Origin: Desulfovibrio porci
Lineage (GTDB): Bacteria > Desulfobacterota > Desulfovibrionia > Desulfovibrionales > Desulfovibrionaceae
Direction of reading: 5' to 3'
Length of the DNA: 64,000 bases
Assembly: GCF_009696265.1 (NCBI RefSeq)
Contig: NZ_VUMH01000002.1
Location: forward strand, 1-64,000
Both the position numbers and the translations under genes were made by a program. Positions 51,609 through 60,373 of this stretch are shown here, one piece after another. The notes below the pieces were generated by a model. The model was not told the origin of the DNA and did no database searches. It worked only from the letters and a program-made list of their open reading frames with translations. Position 1 is the first letter of the stretch; each line of letters opens with the position of its first letter.

Positions 51609-53054
51609 ATGCCGCAACACAAAACGCCTTCCTTCGCCTTTGCCGTCACGACGCTGCTTACTATCGTGGCGCTGATCGCGGGCGGCCTGATCTTTTTCAA
51701 ACTTCAGCTGCATCTGCTGATGCTCACGGGCTGGATCGTCAGCGCGGCTTTCGGCAAATGTCTGGGCTTCAGTTACGCGGACCTGGAAGCCGGAGCCTAT
51801 GAACTGATCATGAAGGCCATGGGGGCCTGCCTGATCCTGATGTGCGTGGGCGCGCTGATCGGCGCCTGGATCGCGGCGGGCACCGTGCCGGTGATGATCT
51901 ATGTGGGCCTGAACATCATCACGCCCAGCCTTTTTCTGGTCACCAGCCTGATCGTCTGCTCCCTGACCTCGCTGGCCACCGGCACCTCCTGGGGAACCAT
52001 CGGCACCGTGGGCGTGGCCCTGATGGGCATCGGCGCGGGCCTGGGCTTCACGCCCGGCCTCACCGCCGCCAGCATTATCTGCGGCTCCTTTTTCGGGGAC
52101 AAGATGTCCCCGCTCTCGGACACCACCAACATGGCCGCGGCCGTGAACGGCGTGCCCCTGCTCCGGCACGTCAAGCACATGTTTTTCACCATCACCCCGG
52201 CCTACGTGATTACCTTCATCCTGTACGCCATCCTGGGCTTTCAGCATTCCGGCGACATCTCCTCCGGCCAGCTGACCACCATCCTGAACGGCCTGGACAG
52301 CCATTTCCGCATCGGCGTGATCCCGGCCCTGCCCATGCTGCTGGTGCTGATACTGCTTCTGCGCCGGAGCAATCCGGTAGTCGCCATCACCAGCGGCGCC
52401 CTGTTCGGCGTGGCCATCGCCGTGCTGCACGGCGGCATGGACCTTTCCACGGCCTTCAACACCATGTGGGGCGGCTACAAGGGGCAGTTCGAGGATCCCT
52501 TTCTGGCCAAGCTGCTCAACCGGGGCGGCGTGACCAGCATGCTGAACATTCTCTGCCTGGTGATCCTGGCCTGCGGTCTGGGCGGCATGCTCAAGCGCAT
52601 GGGCGTCATCGACGCGGCCCTTGACCCTCTGGCCCGGCGTGCGGACACGGGCTTCAAGCTGGTGGGCGCGACGCTGATCATCGGCTACGGAACCCTGATG
52701 CTCACGGCCGCCATCTACTTCAGCATTGTCATGACCGGCACGCTGATGGCCCCGATCTTCCGCAAAAACGGCTTCCGGCCCGAAAACTGCTCGCGCGTGG
52801 TGGAAGACGCCAGCACCCTGGGCGGCCCGCTGGTGCCCTGGGCCAACAACGCCCTTTTCCCCATGGCCACCCTGGGCGTGACCTATGCGGAATACGTTCC
52901 CTGGGTTTTCCTGCTTTATCTTACGCCGGTGGTTTCCCTGCTCTACGCCTTTTTCAACATCACCATGACCCGCCTCACGCCCGAGGAAATGGCCGAGGAA
53001 AAGAAAGCGGACCTGCGGCAAGACAGTCTGGCCGCCGCTGAGGAGAAACGATGA
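51609..53054 (+). CDS. nhaC: NhaC-family antiporter
   Basis: 481 aa from ATG 51609, GGAGGAC before it. About 12 hydrophobic helices. SLTSLATGTSWGTIGTVGVA, ICGSFFGDKMSPLSDTTNMA and EDASTLGGPLVPWANNALFP are the NhaC signature blocks, with acidic residues for ion binding. Relatives include Na+/H+ antiporters and the malate-2H+/Na+-lactate exchanger. Between aspartase and isoaspartyl dipeptidase genes a role in amino or dicarboxylic acid exchange is plausible, but Na+/H+ exchange is the default. Its stop overlaps the next start by four bases. Confidence 0.88.
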   Translation: MPQHKTPSFAFAVTTLLTIVALIAGGLIFFKLQLHLLMLTGWIVSAAFGKCLGFSYADLEAGAYELIMKAMGACLILMCVGALIGAWIAAGTVPVMIYVGLNIITPSLFLVTSLIVCSLTSLATGTSWGTIGTVGVALMGIGAGLGFTPGLTAASIICGSFFGDKMSPLSDTTNMAAAVNGVPLLRHVKHMFFTITPAYVITFILYAILGFQHSGDISSGQLTTILNGLDSHFRIGVIPALPMLLVLILLLRRSNPVVAITSGALFGVAIAVLHGGMDLSTAFNTMWGGYKGQFEDPFLAKLLNRGGVTSMLNILCLVILACGLGGMLKRMGVIDAALDPLARRADTGFKLVGATLIIGYGTLMLTAAIYFSIVMTGTLMAPIFRKNGFRPENCSRVVEDASTLGGPLVPWANNALFPMATLGVTYAEYVPWVFLLYLTPVVSLLYAFFNITMTRLTPEEMAEEKKADLRQDSLAAAEEKR

Positions 53055-54226
53055 ACGCCGTTCTGGTCAAAAACGCGCATGTGTATGCGCCCGAAGATCT
53101 GGGCCGCAACGACATCCTTCTGGTCAACGATAAAATAGCGGCTCTGGCTCCGGACATCACGCTGCCCGCCTGCCTTGAGCCCGCGCTGCTGCTGGACGCC
53201 GAAGGCCGCGCGGCCGTGCCGGGCTTCATTGACGCCCACGTGCATATCACGGGCGGCGGCGGCGAGGCCGGTTTTCACACCCAGGTGCCGCCCCTGCCGC
53301 TCTCCGTGCCTCTTTCCGGGGGCGTGACCACGCTGGGCGGCCTGCTCGGCACCGACGGCGTGACCCGGCATGTGGACAACGTGCTGGCCAAAGCCTGTTC
53401 CCTGGAGGAAGAGGGCCTGTCCACCTTTATCATGACCGGCGGCTATCCCCTGCCGTCGCCGACCATCACCGGCTCGGTGACGCGCGATTTTGCCTGCGTC
53501 TCCAAGGTGCGCGGCGGCAAGATCGCCATTGCCGACCACCGCGTCGCGCCCGTCAGCGCCGCGCAACTGGCGGCCCTGGCCACGGATGTGCGGGTGGGCG
53601 GCATGCTGCGCGGCATTGTGGGCATGCTGATCATTCACATCGGGGCCGCGCCCGAGGGACTGGCCCGGATTTTCGAGGTCATCGACCAATGTCCCTATCT
53701 GGCCAGGCATCTGATCGCCACCCATATCAACCGCAGCCCGCAGGCCTTTGAGCAGGCCATGCTGCTGGCCCGGCGCGGCGGCTTCATGGATGTTTCCTCC
53801 GGCCTGAACAGCGCGACCCTGGGGCCGGACACGCTCAAGCCGTCCACGGCCATCGCCGTCGCCCTGCGTTCCGGCGTGCCGCCGGAACAGATTCTGATGA
53901 GTTCGGACGGCAACGGCAGTGCGGCGCGCTATGACGACCAGGGGCATGTGGAAGGTCTGGTGGCTTCGGATCTGCGCACGCTCTGCGCGGAGTTCCGGGA
54001 TTGCGTCCTTGCCGAGGGCTTGTCCATGACGCAGGCTCTGGCCCCGGTCACCAGCAACGTGGCCAGGGCTTTTTCCCTCTTTCCGGCCAAAGGGGCGCTG
54101 ACGGCGGGCAGCGACGCGGACGTGCTCGTGCTGGACGCGGACCTGCGGCCCTGGAGCCTTTTCGCCAAAGGGCGGCATATGCTCCACGAGGGGCGGGTGC
54201 TTTGCAAGGGCACGTTTGAAGAGTAG
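53051..54226 (+). CDS. iadA: Isoaspartyl dipeptidase (beta-aspartyl peptidase)
   Basis: 391 aa, starts in the ATGA overlap with nhaC. Amidohydrolase fold: GFIDAHVHITGGGGEAGFHT holds the HxH metal ligands, and the GGVTTLGGLLGTDGVTRH loop is IadA-specific. SKVRGGKIAIADHR supplies the region of the bridging lysine, followed by further histidines in IATHINRS and the aspartate in MSSDGNGS. It cleaves L-isoaspartyl dipeptides, releasing aspartate that AspA, two genes upstream, converts to fumarate. Confidence 0.92.
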   Translation: MNAVLVKNAHVYAPEDLGRNDILLVNDKIAALAPDITLPACLEPALLLDAEGRAAVPGFIDAHVHITGGGGEAGFHTQVPPLPLSVPLSGGVTTLGGLLGTDGVTRHVDNVLAKACSLEEEGLSTFIMTGGYPLPSPTITGSVTRDFACVSKVRGGKIAIADHRVAPVSAAQLAALATDVRVGGMLRGIVGMLIIHIGAAPEGLARIFEVIDQCPYLARHLIATHINRSPQAFEQAMLLARRGGFMDVSSGLNSATLGPDTLKPSTAIAVALRSGVPPEQILMSSDGNGSAARYDDQGHVEGLVASDLRTLCAEFRDCVLAEGLSMTQALAPVTSNVARAFSLFPAKGALTAGSDADVLVLDADLRPWSLFAKGRHMLHEGRVLCKGTFEE

Positions 54227-54354
54227 GGCATTTGCTGTTGCAATTGTCCCGTTTCAAAAGCGACGCTGCCCGCCGGTTGGGGAAATACGGTGTTTTTATT
54301 CGCCGCGGACGCGGACGTCTGCATTTCCGCCGTGCCCGTAAGCCGGGCTAATGG

Positions 54355-54372
54355 TACGCCGTGTACGGCGTA
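54355..54372. other. Small perfect hairpin after iadA
   Basis: TACGCCG (54355-54361), loop TGTA, CGGCGTA (54366-54372). No T-run follows. It lies in the 186-bp convergent gap and may help end transcription. Confidence 0.35.
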
Positions 54373-54412
54373 GCGCATTTCAAGCCTGAAAGGCCCTGAC
54401 GCGCGCAGAATA

Positions 54413-54703
54413 TCAGCAGACCGGGCGGAGCAGCGTGACGCGTTTCCGGGCGAGCTTGTCCTTCTGGAAGTCTCCGAAGGCTTTGAAATGCGCGCTGGCG
54501 TTGTGCTCGGCAATGGCCGCGTCCGAGGCCCAGGCCTCAAGGATGAAAAAGCGGCAGGGATTTTCCAGATCTTCGGTCAGGTCGTAGGCCCGATTGCCGG
54601 CTTCGGCCCGGCTGGCCTCCACCATGGCGCGGAAGGCGGGCAGCATGGCTTCCCGGTGTTCCGGCAGAACTTCAAGTTCGGCCACAATGCGAATTTCGTC
54701 CAT
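54413..54703 (-). CDS. Antibiotic biosynthesis monooxygenase-fold protein (YgiN-like)
   Basis: 96 aa, one ABM domain: IRIVAELEVLPEHREAMLPA, YDLTEDLENPCRFFILEAWA, and HNASAHFKAFGDF. Ferredoxin-like dimeric barrel; relatives include quinol monooxygenase YgiN and small haem or substrate-binding proteins. In an anaerobe a true oxygen-dependent role is unlikely, so function is open. Located directly downstream of the EAL gene on the same strand; frames created by slippage in the (CT)n tract at 54808-54828 would run over its start. Confidence 0.82.
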   Translation of the reverse strand: MDEIRIVAELEVLPEHREAMLPAFRAMVEASRAEAGNRAYDLTEDLENPCRFFILEAWASDAAIAEHNASAHFKAFGDFQKDKLARKRVTLLRPVC

Positions 54704-54789
54704 AGCTGTGTTCCTTTATGTGACCGCCATTGGCGGGGCTGTCGCCGACGGGGCAAACTCCGTTTTGCGACGTTTGCCCTCGGTCTGAT

Positions 54790-56664
54790 TCAGACTTGGA
54801 TAAGAGGCTCTCTCTCTCTCTCTCTCTCGATGGCCGCTTCGTATTCCTGCTCCGGCATGGGGCGGAAAAAGACATAGCCCTGCACCAGATCGCAGTTGAT
54901 GCTTTTCAGAAAAGCGACCTGCTCCTGTGATTCAATGCCTTCGGCCACGGTCCGGATATTGAGTTTGCGGACCAGGCCCACGATGCTCTCCACGAGAATG
55001 GCGTCTTTTTCCTTGTCGTCGCTGTCAAGGAAAAACAGGCGGTCTATCTTGAGCGTGTCGATGGGCAGGCTTTTCAGCAGGCTGAGCGAGGAATAGCCTT
55101 TGCCGAAATCGTCAATGGAGCAGAAAAACCCCTGTCTTTTCAGCTGGTTCACGATGTCCGCCAGAAACGCGAGATTGTCGAAGGCGATGGATTCGGTAAA
55201 CTCAAGCTCCAGCAGGCCGTCCGGGATGCGATAACGGTCTTTGATGCCCGCATACGTCGCCACAAAGTCCTCTCTGAAAAACTGGAGCCGGGAAATATTC
55301 ACTGAAATCGGCAGAACCGGCTGGCCTTGATCCAGGCGTCGGCGCAGGAAGCGGCAGACGGTTTCGAAGACGTATTGGTCCAGGGCGCTGATCAGACGGT
55401 TTTTTTCAAAAATGGGGATGAACTTGTCGGGCGCGATGACCCGGCCGTCGGCTTTTTTCCAGCGCACCAGGGCTTCGGCGCAGGCAATGGCGCCGCTGCT
55501 GAGCCCCACCTTGGGCTGGTAATAGACAACAAATTCCTTGTCGTTCAGCGCCTCCTGCATCTGACTGACAATGGCCTTTTCCTCCAGCAACTTGTCGCGG
55601 ATGCTCTCGTTATAGAAGGCGTAATTGGCATGGACGCCGTTTTTCACCGTCTTGCGGGCGAAATTGGCCCGGTCCAGCAGGTTTTCGATAACCAGATCGC
55701 CGGGGGCGTCCTCAATGCAGCAGATGCCGCAGCACACCGGCACGGTCTGCTTGTTTTGCGATCTGGACATGAAATCCGTAATCATGGCGTCAATGGAGCG
55801 CTGCCGCGCCATGACCTCCATTTTCTCTTCATACCTGCGCAGGATCACAAAGTTGTCCGCCGAGACACGGCCGAAAATCTCCTTGTCCCCGAGCTCGTTC
55901 TGGATAATGCGGGTGTATTCCCGCAGAATGGCGTTGCCGTACTCATAGCCGAAAACATCATTGATGTATTTGAAATCGGCGAAGTCCATGTAAACGACGG
56001 CGTAGCGCGCTGTTTCGTCCGCGCGGATCAGTTCCCGGGCCTCGCGCTTGAAGCGCTCCAGATTGTACGCGCCGGTCAGCGCGTCCCTGTCGGTCATGTC
56101 GCTCAGGTTTTTGCTCAGATGCTCCAGAAGCAGCATCTTCTTGCTGTATGCCCAGAGAATGAACAGCCATGTCAGCAGCAAAAAAAGCGCCATGATCAGA
56201 ATCAGCTGCAAGAGCAGCGAAATCTGTCTGTCGGCGTAGGCCTCGGCGGAGAAGACCGTCTTGTTGGCCAGTTCGAAGTACGCTTCGCTGTCGGCGAGCA
56301 GAACGCCGGAAGCGGTCTTGTCCTTCCGGACCGCCCGGATGTCCTCTTTGAGCTTTCCCCACAGAACATTGAGCCGGGACAGGTTTTTTTCGTATTCCTG
56401 ATCGCTCGGATGGATCAGGCCATAGGGGCCGTCGCCGGTAAGCAGTTCGTGCAGGATATCATCAAGGTAGACGACCAGCACGTCACGCGGTTGTCCCGCC
56501 AATTCCATTTTGACCAGGCGCTGGGTCGCGCCGCGCACGATGCCCACATAGTTGATCAGCCGGCCATAGGTCTGGGATTGAATAATGGAATAGATGGTGC
56601 CGGCGCCCAGCAGAACCAGCAGCAGGAAAAGGGTCTGAAGGCCGAATTTCAGCATGTTCCGCAT
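54790..56664 (-). CDS. Membrane EAL phosphodiesterase with degenerate GGDEF
   Basis: 624 aa from ATG 56664, with AGGA ahead; ATG 56718 is in frame but lacks a ribosome site. Transmembrane helix at ~8-30, periplasmic region to ~155, second helix ~160-185. The GGDEF domain has SADNF in place of GGDEF (GRVSADNFVIL), so it is inactive as a cyclase and may bind GTP. The EAL domain keeps EALVRWKK, the metal sites in LELEFTESIAF and IDDFGKGYSSL, KIDRLFF and the loop EGIESQEQ, so it should hydrolyse c-di-GMP. The C-terminus ERERERE is encoded by a dinucleotide repeat. Confidence 0.88.
   Translation of the reverse strand: MRNMLKFGLQTLFLLLVLLGAGTIYSIIQSQTYGRLINYVGIVRGATQRLVKMELAGQPRDVLVVYLDDILHELLTGDGPYGLIHPSDQEYEKNLSRLNVLWGKLKEDIRAVRKDKTASGVLLADSEAYFELANKTVFSAEAYADRQISLLLQLILIMALFLLLTWLFILWAYSKKMLLLEHLSKNLSDMTDRDALTGAYNLERFKREARELIRADETARYAVVYMDFADFKYINDVFGYEYGNAILREYTRIIQNELGDKEIFGRVSADNFVILRRYEEKMEVMARQRSIDAMITDFMSRSQNKQTVPVCCGICCIEDAPGDLVIENLLDRANFARKTVKNGVHANYAFYNESIRDKLLEEKAIVSQMQEALNDKEFVVYYQPKVGLSSGAIACAEALVRWKKADGRVIAPDKFIPIFEKNRLISALDQYVFETVCRFLRRRLDQGQPVLPISVNISRLQFFREDFVATYAGIKDRYRIPDGLLELEFTESIAFDNLAFLADIVNQLKRQGFFCSIDDFGKGYSSLSLLKSLPIDTLKIDRLFFLDSDDKEKDAILVESIVGLVRKLNIRTVAEGIESQEQVAFLKSINCDLVQGYVFFRPMPEQEYEAAIEREREREPLIQV
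54808..54828 (-). repeat. (CT)10 dinucleotide tract at the 3' end of the EAL gene
   Basis: Uninterrupted CT repeat, 21 nt, coding as alternating Glu/Arg just before the final PLIQV and stop. It is a classic slippage-prone sequence inside a coding region. Confidence 0.85.
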
Positions 56665-56946
56665 AGCGTCCTGAGCCCCGCACACAAATTTTTGCGATAT
56701 TACGCCATCCCAGGACATTTGTTAAGGAAAGAATTCCATCACGCCGATAACATAGCATCCTGGTAGTGAACATGCCGAAAAACTCTGGCGACTGTTGAAG
56801 AGAGCGGAGACGGCCGGGCCGCACCCGCAAGGCGCGGGCGTGGACAGCAAAGACTCGGATGTCGGAACTCAGTGCTAAAGGGGAATGGATTTTTTCCGCA
56901 GCCGACGGCTGGCGCTGCTGTTGGACTGGCGCAATTCCAAAAGCAA

Positions 56947-56969
56947 AACGTGTTGAGCGTTTCAACGTT
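56947..56969 (-). terminator. Possible weak terminator of sdaA
   Basis: Minus strand AACGTTGA / TCAA-x-CGTT stem with a two-base bulge followed by TTTTGCTTTT. It lies ~15 bp after the sdaA stop. Confidence 0.4.
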
Positions 56970-56981
56970 CTTCTGGTCCGG

Positions 56982-58355
56982 TCAGCCCCGGTAAGCCTCG
57001 CCGATGGCCTGGGCCAGACCTCCCAGCGAGGTTTCCTTGTAGCGGGCCTGCAGATCAACGCCCGTGCGGTACATGACTTCAATGATCTTGTCCAGCGAAA
57101 CCACGCGCTGGCGGCCGTCCTCCAGGCGGGAAAGCTGGGCGCAGTTCACGGCGCGTTCGGCGGCCACGCCGTTGCGTTCGATGCAGGGAATCTGCACCAG
57201 GCCGCCCACGGGGTCGCAGGTCAGGCCCAGGTTGTGCTCCATGCCGATTTCGGCGGCTACTTCCACCTGCTTCACGCTGCCGCCGGTCACCGCGCAATAG
57301 GCCCCGGCGGCCATGGAACAGGCCACGCCCACTTCGCCCTGGCAGCCCACCTCTGCGCCGGAAATGGAGGCGTTCAGCTTGTAGAACAGGCCGATGGCCC
57401 CGGCCGTGAGCAGAAAGTCGCGTTCGCCCTGTTCCGTGGCGTGCGGGTAAAAGTTGGTATAGTACATCAGCACCGCGGGCACGACGCCCGCCGCGCCGTT
57501 GGTGGGCGCGGTGACGATGCGCCCGCCCGAGGCGTTTTCCTCGGCCACGGCAAAAGCGTAGAGCATGGGCCAGAGGCTCAGGTCGCGGCGGCCCGTGGCC
57601 TGAAGGGCGCTGACCTTGCGCAGCAGGTTGGGGGCCCTGCGCCGCACCTTGTAGCCGCCGGGCAGCACGCCGTCCGTGCAGCAGCCCCGCTCCACGGAGT
57701 CGCGCATGGTGGCGATAATGGTCGCCATGCGCGCGGCCACATCCGCCTCTGAACGCCAGAAAATCTCGTTGGCCAGCACGATGTCCGCGATGCTTTTGCC
57801 TTCCCGTTCGCAGATGGCGAAGAGTTCGCCGGCTGTGGCGTAAGGATACGGCGGCGTGGGGTATTCCTCCGGCGGCGCGTCGAAGTCCTCCTCGGTGCGG
57901 ATGAAACCGCCGCCGATGGAATAGTATGTTCTGGTCAAAAGGGTCGCGCCGTCGGCGTCAGCGGCCGTGAGCGTCAGGGCGTTGGAGTGGCGGGGCAGAA
58001 ACAGCCCCTTATGCACCAGCATGTCCCGTTCATAGACGAAAGGCACAGGCCGTTCGCCCGCCAGCAGCAGGTCCGCGTTGCGCTTCAGCGCGCCGATCCG
58101 TTCGGCCAGACGCGCCGGTTCGGCGCTGTGCGGCTCTTCCCCTTCCAGGCCGCTGAGCACTGCGCCCATGGTGCCGTGCCCGTCGCCGGTGAGCGCCAGA
58201 GAGCCGTAAAGGTCAAGCTGGACGCGGGCCGTGTTTTCCAGCAGGCCCTTGCCGCGCAGTTCGTCGGCAAAGGCTTTGCCCGCGAGCATGGGGCCGACGG
58301 TATGGGACGAGGAGGGGCCGATGCCGATTTTGAACAGGTCAAACACGCTGAGCAT
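56982..58355 (-). CDS. sdaA: L-serine dehydratase (iron-sulfur, single chain)
   Basis: 457 aa, ATG 58355 after GGAG. Beta domain at the start with [20 protein letters not shown]; alpha domain with [38 protein letters not shown] and [16 protein letters not shown], whose cysteines ligate the oxygen-sensitive [4Fe-4S] cluster. It deaminates serine to pyruvate and ammonia, typical of anaerobic serine fermentation. The fused alpha-beta form matches gamma-proteobacterial SdaA/SdaB. Leads from leuD-like genes by 140 bp, probably a separate transcript. Confidence 0.95.
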   Translation of the reverse strand: MLSVFDLFKIGIGPSSSHTVGPMLAGKAFADELRGKGLLENTARVQLDLYGSLALTGDGHGTMGAVLSGLEGEEPHSAEPARLAERIGALKRNADLLLAGERPVPFVYERDMLVHKGLFLPRHSNALTLTAADADGATLLTRTYYSIGGGFIRTEEDFDAPPEEYPTPPYPYATAGELFAICEREGKSIADIVLANEIFWRSEADVAARMATIIATMRDSVERGCCTDGVLPGGYKVRRRAPNLLRKVSALQATGRRDLSLWPMLYAFAVAEENASGGRIVTAPTNGAAGVVPAVLMYYTNFYPHATEQGERDFLLTAGAIGLFYKLNASISGAEVGCQGEVGVACSMAAGAYCAVTGGSVKQVEVAAEIGMEHNLGLTCDPVGGLVQIPCIERNGVAAERAVNCAQLSRLEDGRQRVVSLDKIIEVMYRTGVDLQARYKETSLGGLAQAIGEAYRG

Positions 58356-58440
58356 GGTTTTCTCCGCCTGGATATTTGGAGGAGTATGCCGGAATATCCC
58401 CGCGGAGTCGAGGGGCGGCGGGCCCATACGGCGCAAGAAG

Positions 58441-58475
58441 GGGCATGCCGGTCCATGTGGAAAACCGGCATGCCC
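58441..58475 (-). terminator. Hairpin after the leuD-like gene (putative terminator)
   Basis: Perfect 12-bp stem GGGCATGCCGGT (58441-58452) / ACCGGCATGCCC (58464-58475). On the minus strand a CTTCTT tail follows. It separates the carboxylate operon from sdaA. Confidence 0.55.
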
Positions 58476-58495
58476 TGGTTGAGGGAGGAGGGAAC

Positions 58496-58993
58496 TCAGC
58501 GTGCGGCGAGCTGGTGCTTGAGGTGGGCGATGAGGCCGCCCTCGCGGATCAGTTCCAGAATGTGCGGCGGCAGTACGGAGCAGAAGTATTCCTCACCGCG
58601 CGCGTGATTCCGAATGCGCCCGGCCGCGAAGTCGATTTCCAGGTCGTCGTCCTGGCGGATTTTATCCGCATCCGCGCATTCCACCACGGGCAGACCCAGA
58701 TTGATGGCGTTGCGGTAGAAAATCCGGGCGAAGAATTTGGCCACGATGGCCCCCACCTTGAGGTGGCGCAGGGAGAGCGGGGCCAGTTCCCGGCTGGAGC
58801 CGGAACCGAAGTTTCTGCCCGCCACGATGATGGTGCCCGGCTTCGCCCGCGTGGCGAAATCCGGGTCCACGCCGCTCATGGTCCAGGGCGCGGCCTCCTC
58901 GACGGAAAGCTCCATGTACTGCGGCGGCGAGATGATGTCCGTGTTGATGTTGTCTCCGAAAATATATGCCGGGCCTCTACGGATGTCTGACAT
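58496..58993 (-). CDS. Aconitase-superfamily small subunit (LeuD/DmdB-like)
   Basis: 165 aa. GDNINTDIISPPQYM is the N-terminal D-N-x-N-T-D block of LeuD-type small subunits; GRNFGSGSSRELAPLSLRHL is the swivelling-domain signature. Mature LeuD, homoaconitase, citraconase and 2,3-dimethylmalate dehydratase small subunits share this pattern, so substrate cannot be read from it. It is the last gene of the operon with the large subunit 15 bp upstream. The gene context (isomerase and TTT transporter) argues against ordinary leucine synthesis; a dimethylmalate-type hydratase is a candidate. Confidence 0.85.
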   Translation of the reverse strand: MSDIRRGPAYIFGDNINTDIISPPQYMELSVEEAAPWTMSGVDPDFATRAKPGTIIVAGRNFGSGSSRELAPLSLRHLKVGAIVAKFFARIFYRNAINLGLPVVECADADKIRQDDDLEIDFAAGRIRNHARGEEYFCSVLPPHILELIREGGLIAHLKHQLAAR

Positions 58994-59008
58994 GTCTGCT
59001 CTCCTTGC

Positions 59009-60271
59009 CTACAAAAATTCCCTGGGGTCCGTGAGCCGTCCGGTCACCGCAGAGGCGGCGGCGGTCAGGGGCGAAGCCAGGTAGGTTTCGGCCTTTTTGC
59101 TGCCCAGGCGGCCGATGAAGTTACGGTTGGTGGTGGACACGCAAATCTGCCCGTCGGCCAGCACGCCGGAGTGCAGCCCCACGCAGACGCCGCAGGTGGG
59201 CGCCAGGATGACGGCTCCGGCTTCGGAAAGCGCCAGCAGCGTGCCGTCGTCGGCGGCCCGCTCCCAGATGCTCTTGGAAGCGGGCGAAACCAGCAGGCGG
59301 CAGCCGGAGGCCACCTTGCGCCCCCTGAGCAACCGGGCCGCGGCGGCCAGGTCCGTGTAACGGCCGCCGGTGCAGGAACCGATGTAGGCCTGGTCGATGC
59401 GCGCGGCGTTCGCTTCCGTCACCGGCCGGACGTTGTCCACCTCGTGCGGGCAGGCCAGCATGGGCGTGAGCGTTGCGGCGTCATAGCCCCGCCGTTCGCT
59501 GAAAACGGCGTCGATGTCGCTGTCCAGGCGCGGGAAGGGGCCAGCAAGGCCCTGGCCCAGCAGAAAGGCCTCGGTGGTTTCGTCGGTGGGGATCAGCCCG
59601 GCCTTGGCTCCCATTTCCACAGCCATGTTGGAGAGGCAGAAACGTTCGTCCATGCTCAGGGCGGCTACGGCCTCGCCCGTGTATTCCACGGCCTTGTAGG
59701 TGGCTCCGGCATGGCCGATGTCGCCGATGGTCGCCAGGGAAATGTCCTTGGCCATGACGCCGGGCGGCGGCGTGCCGCGCCATGTCACGCGAATGGTTTC
59801 GGGCACGCGCAGCCAGATCCGGCCGGTGGCCAGAATGCCCACCATTTCCGTGGAGCCCACGCCGCTGGCGAAAGCGCCCAGGGCTCCGCCCATGCAGGTG
59901 TGCGAATCCGTCCCCATGACCACCGTGCCCGGCAGCACGTGGCCGTGCTCGGCCATGACCTGATGGCAGGGGCCCACAAAGGCGTAATAGTTTCTGATGC
60001 CGTATTCCTGCGCCCATTCCTGGGTGAATTTGACGATGGCCGCCTGCTTGGCGTTGGCTGGAGGGGTGTAATGATCCGCGATGATCACTACCTTGTCCGG
60101 ATCCCAGACCGGCACGTTCAGTTCACGCATACGTTCGGCGATTTCCACGCGCGGGCCCAGAATGTCGTCCATCATGGCCCGGTCCACATCGGCCCAGACA
60201 ATTTCCCCGGCCCGCACTTCCTGGCGTCCGGCCGCCCCGGCGATGATTTTTTCAGCTATGGTCATGCCCAT
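59009..60271 (-). CDS. Aconitase-superfamily large subunit (LeuC/DmdA-like)
   Basis: 420 aa; ATG 60271 (or the in-frame ATG two codons later). [4Fe-4S] ligands: GSCTGGRYTDL and PTCGVCVGLHSG, with CMGGALGAFASGVGSTE before them. AMVRTDSHTCMGG-type substrate loop is VMGTDSHTCMGGALGAF. The ~420-aa length and sequence character match archaeal/clostridial LeuC, homoaconitase and DmdA, not full-length aconitase. It hydrates/dehydrates a 2-hydroxy or alkylmalate through its cluster. It pairs with the small subunit downstream. Confidence 0.88.
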   Translation of the reverse strand: MGMTIAEKIIAGAAGRQEVRAGEIVWADVDRAMMDDILGPRVEIAERMRELNVPVWDPDKVVIIADHYTPPANAKQAAIVKFTQEWAQEYGIRNYYAFVGPCHQVMAEHGHVLPGTVVMGTDSHTCMGGALGAFASGVGSTEMVGILATGRIWLRVPETIRVTWRGTPPPGVMAKDISLATIGDIGHAGATYKAVEYTGEAVAALSMDERFCLSNMAVEMGAKAGLIPTDETTEAFLLGQGLAGPFPRLDSDIDAVFSERRGYDAATLTPMLACPHEVDNVRPVTEANAARIDQAYIGSCTGGRYTDLAAAARLLRGRKVASGCRLLVSPASKSIWERAADDGTLLALSEAGAVILAPTCGVCVGLHSGVLADGQICVSTTNRNFIGRLGSKKAETYLASPLTAAASAVTGRLTDPREFL

Positions 60272-60373
60272 GTTTTTTCCCTTTGCCGGTGGCGGCGATG
60301 GAGAGGAACGGTCGGAGCCCGCGCGGCCGGGGACGGGATAGGCAAGCGCCGCACAGGTCGGAAAGTGCTGGGA

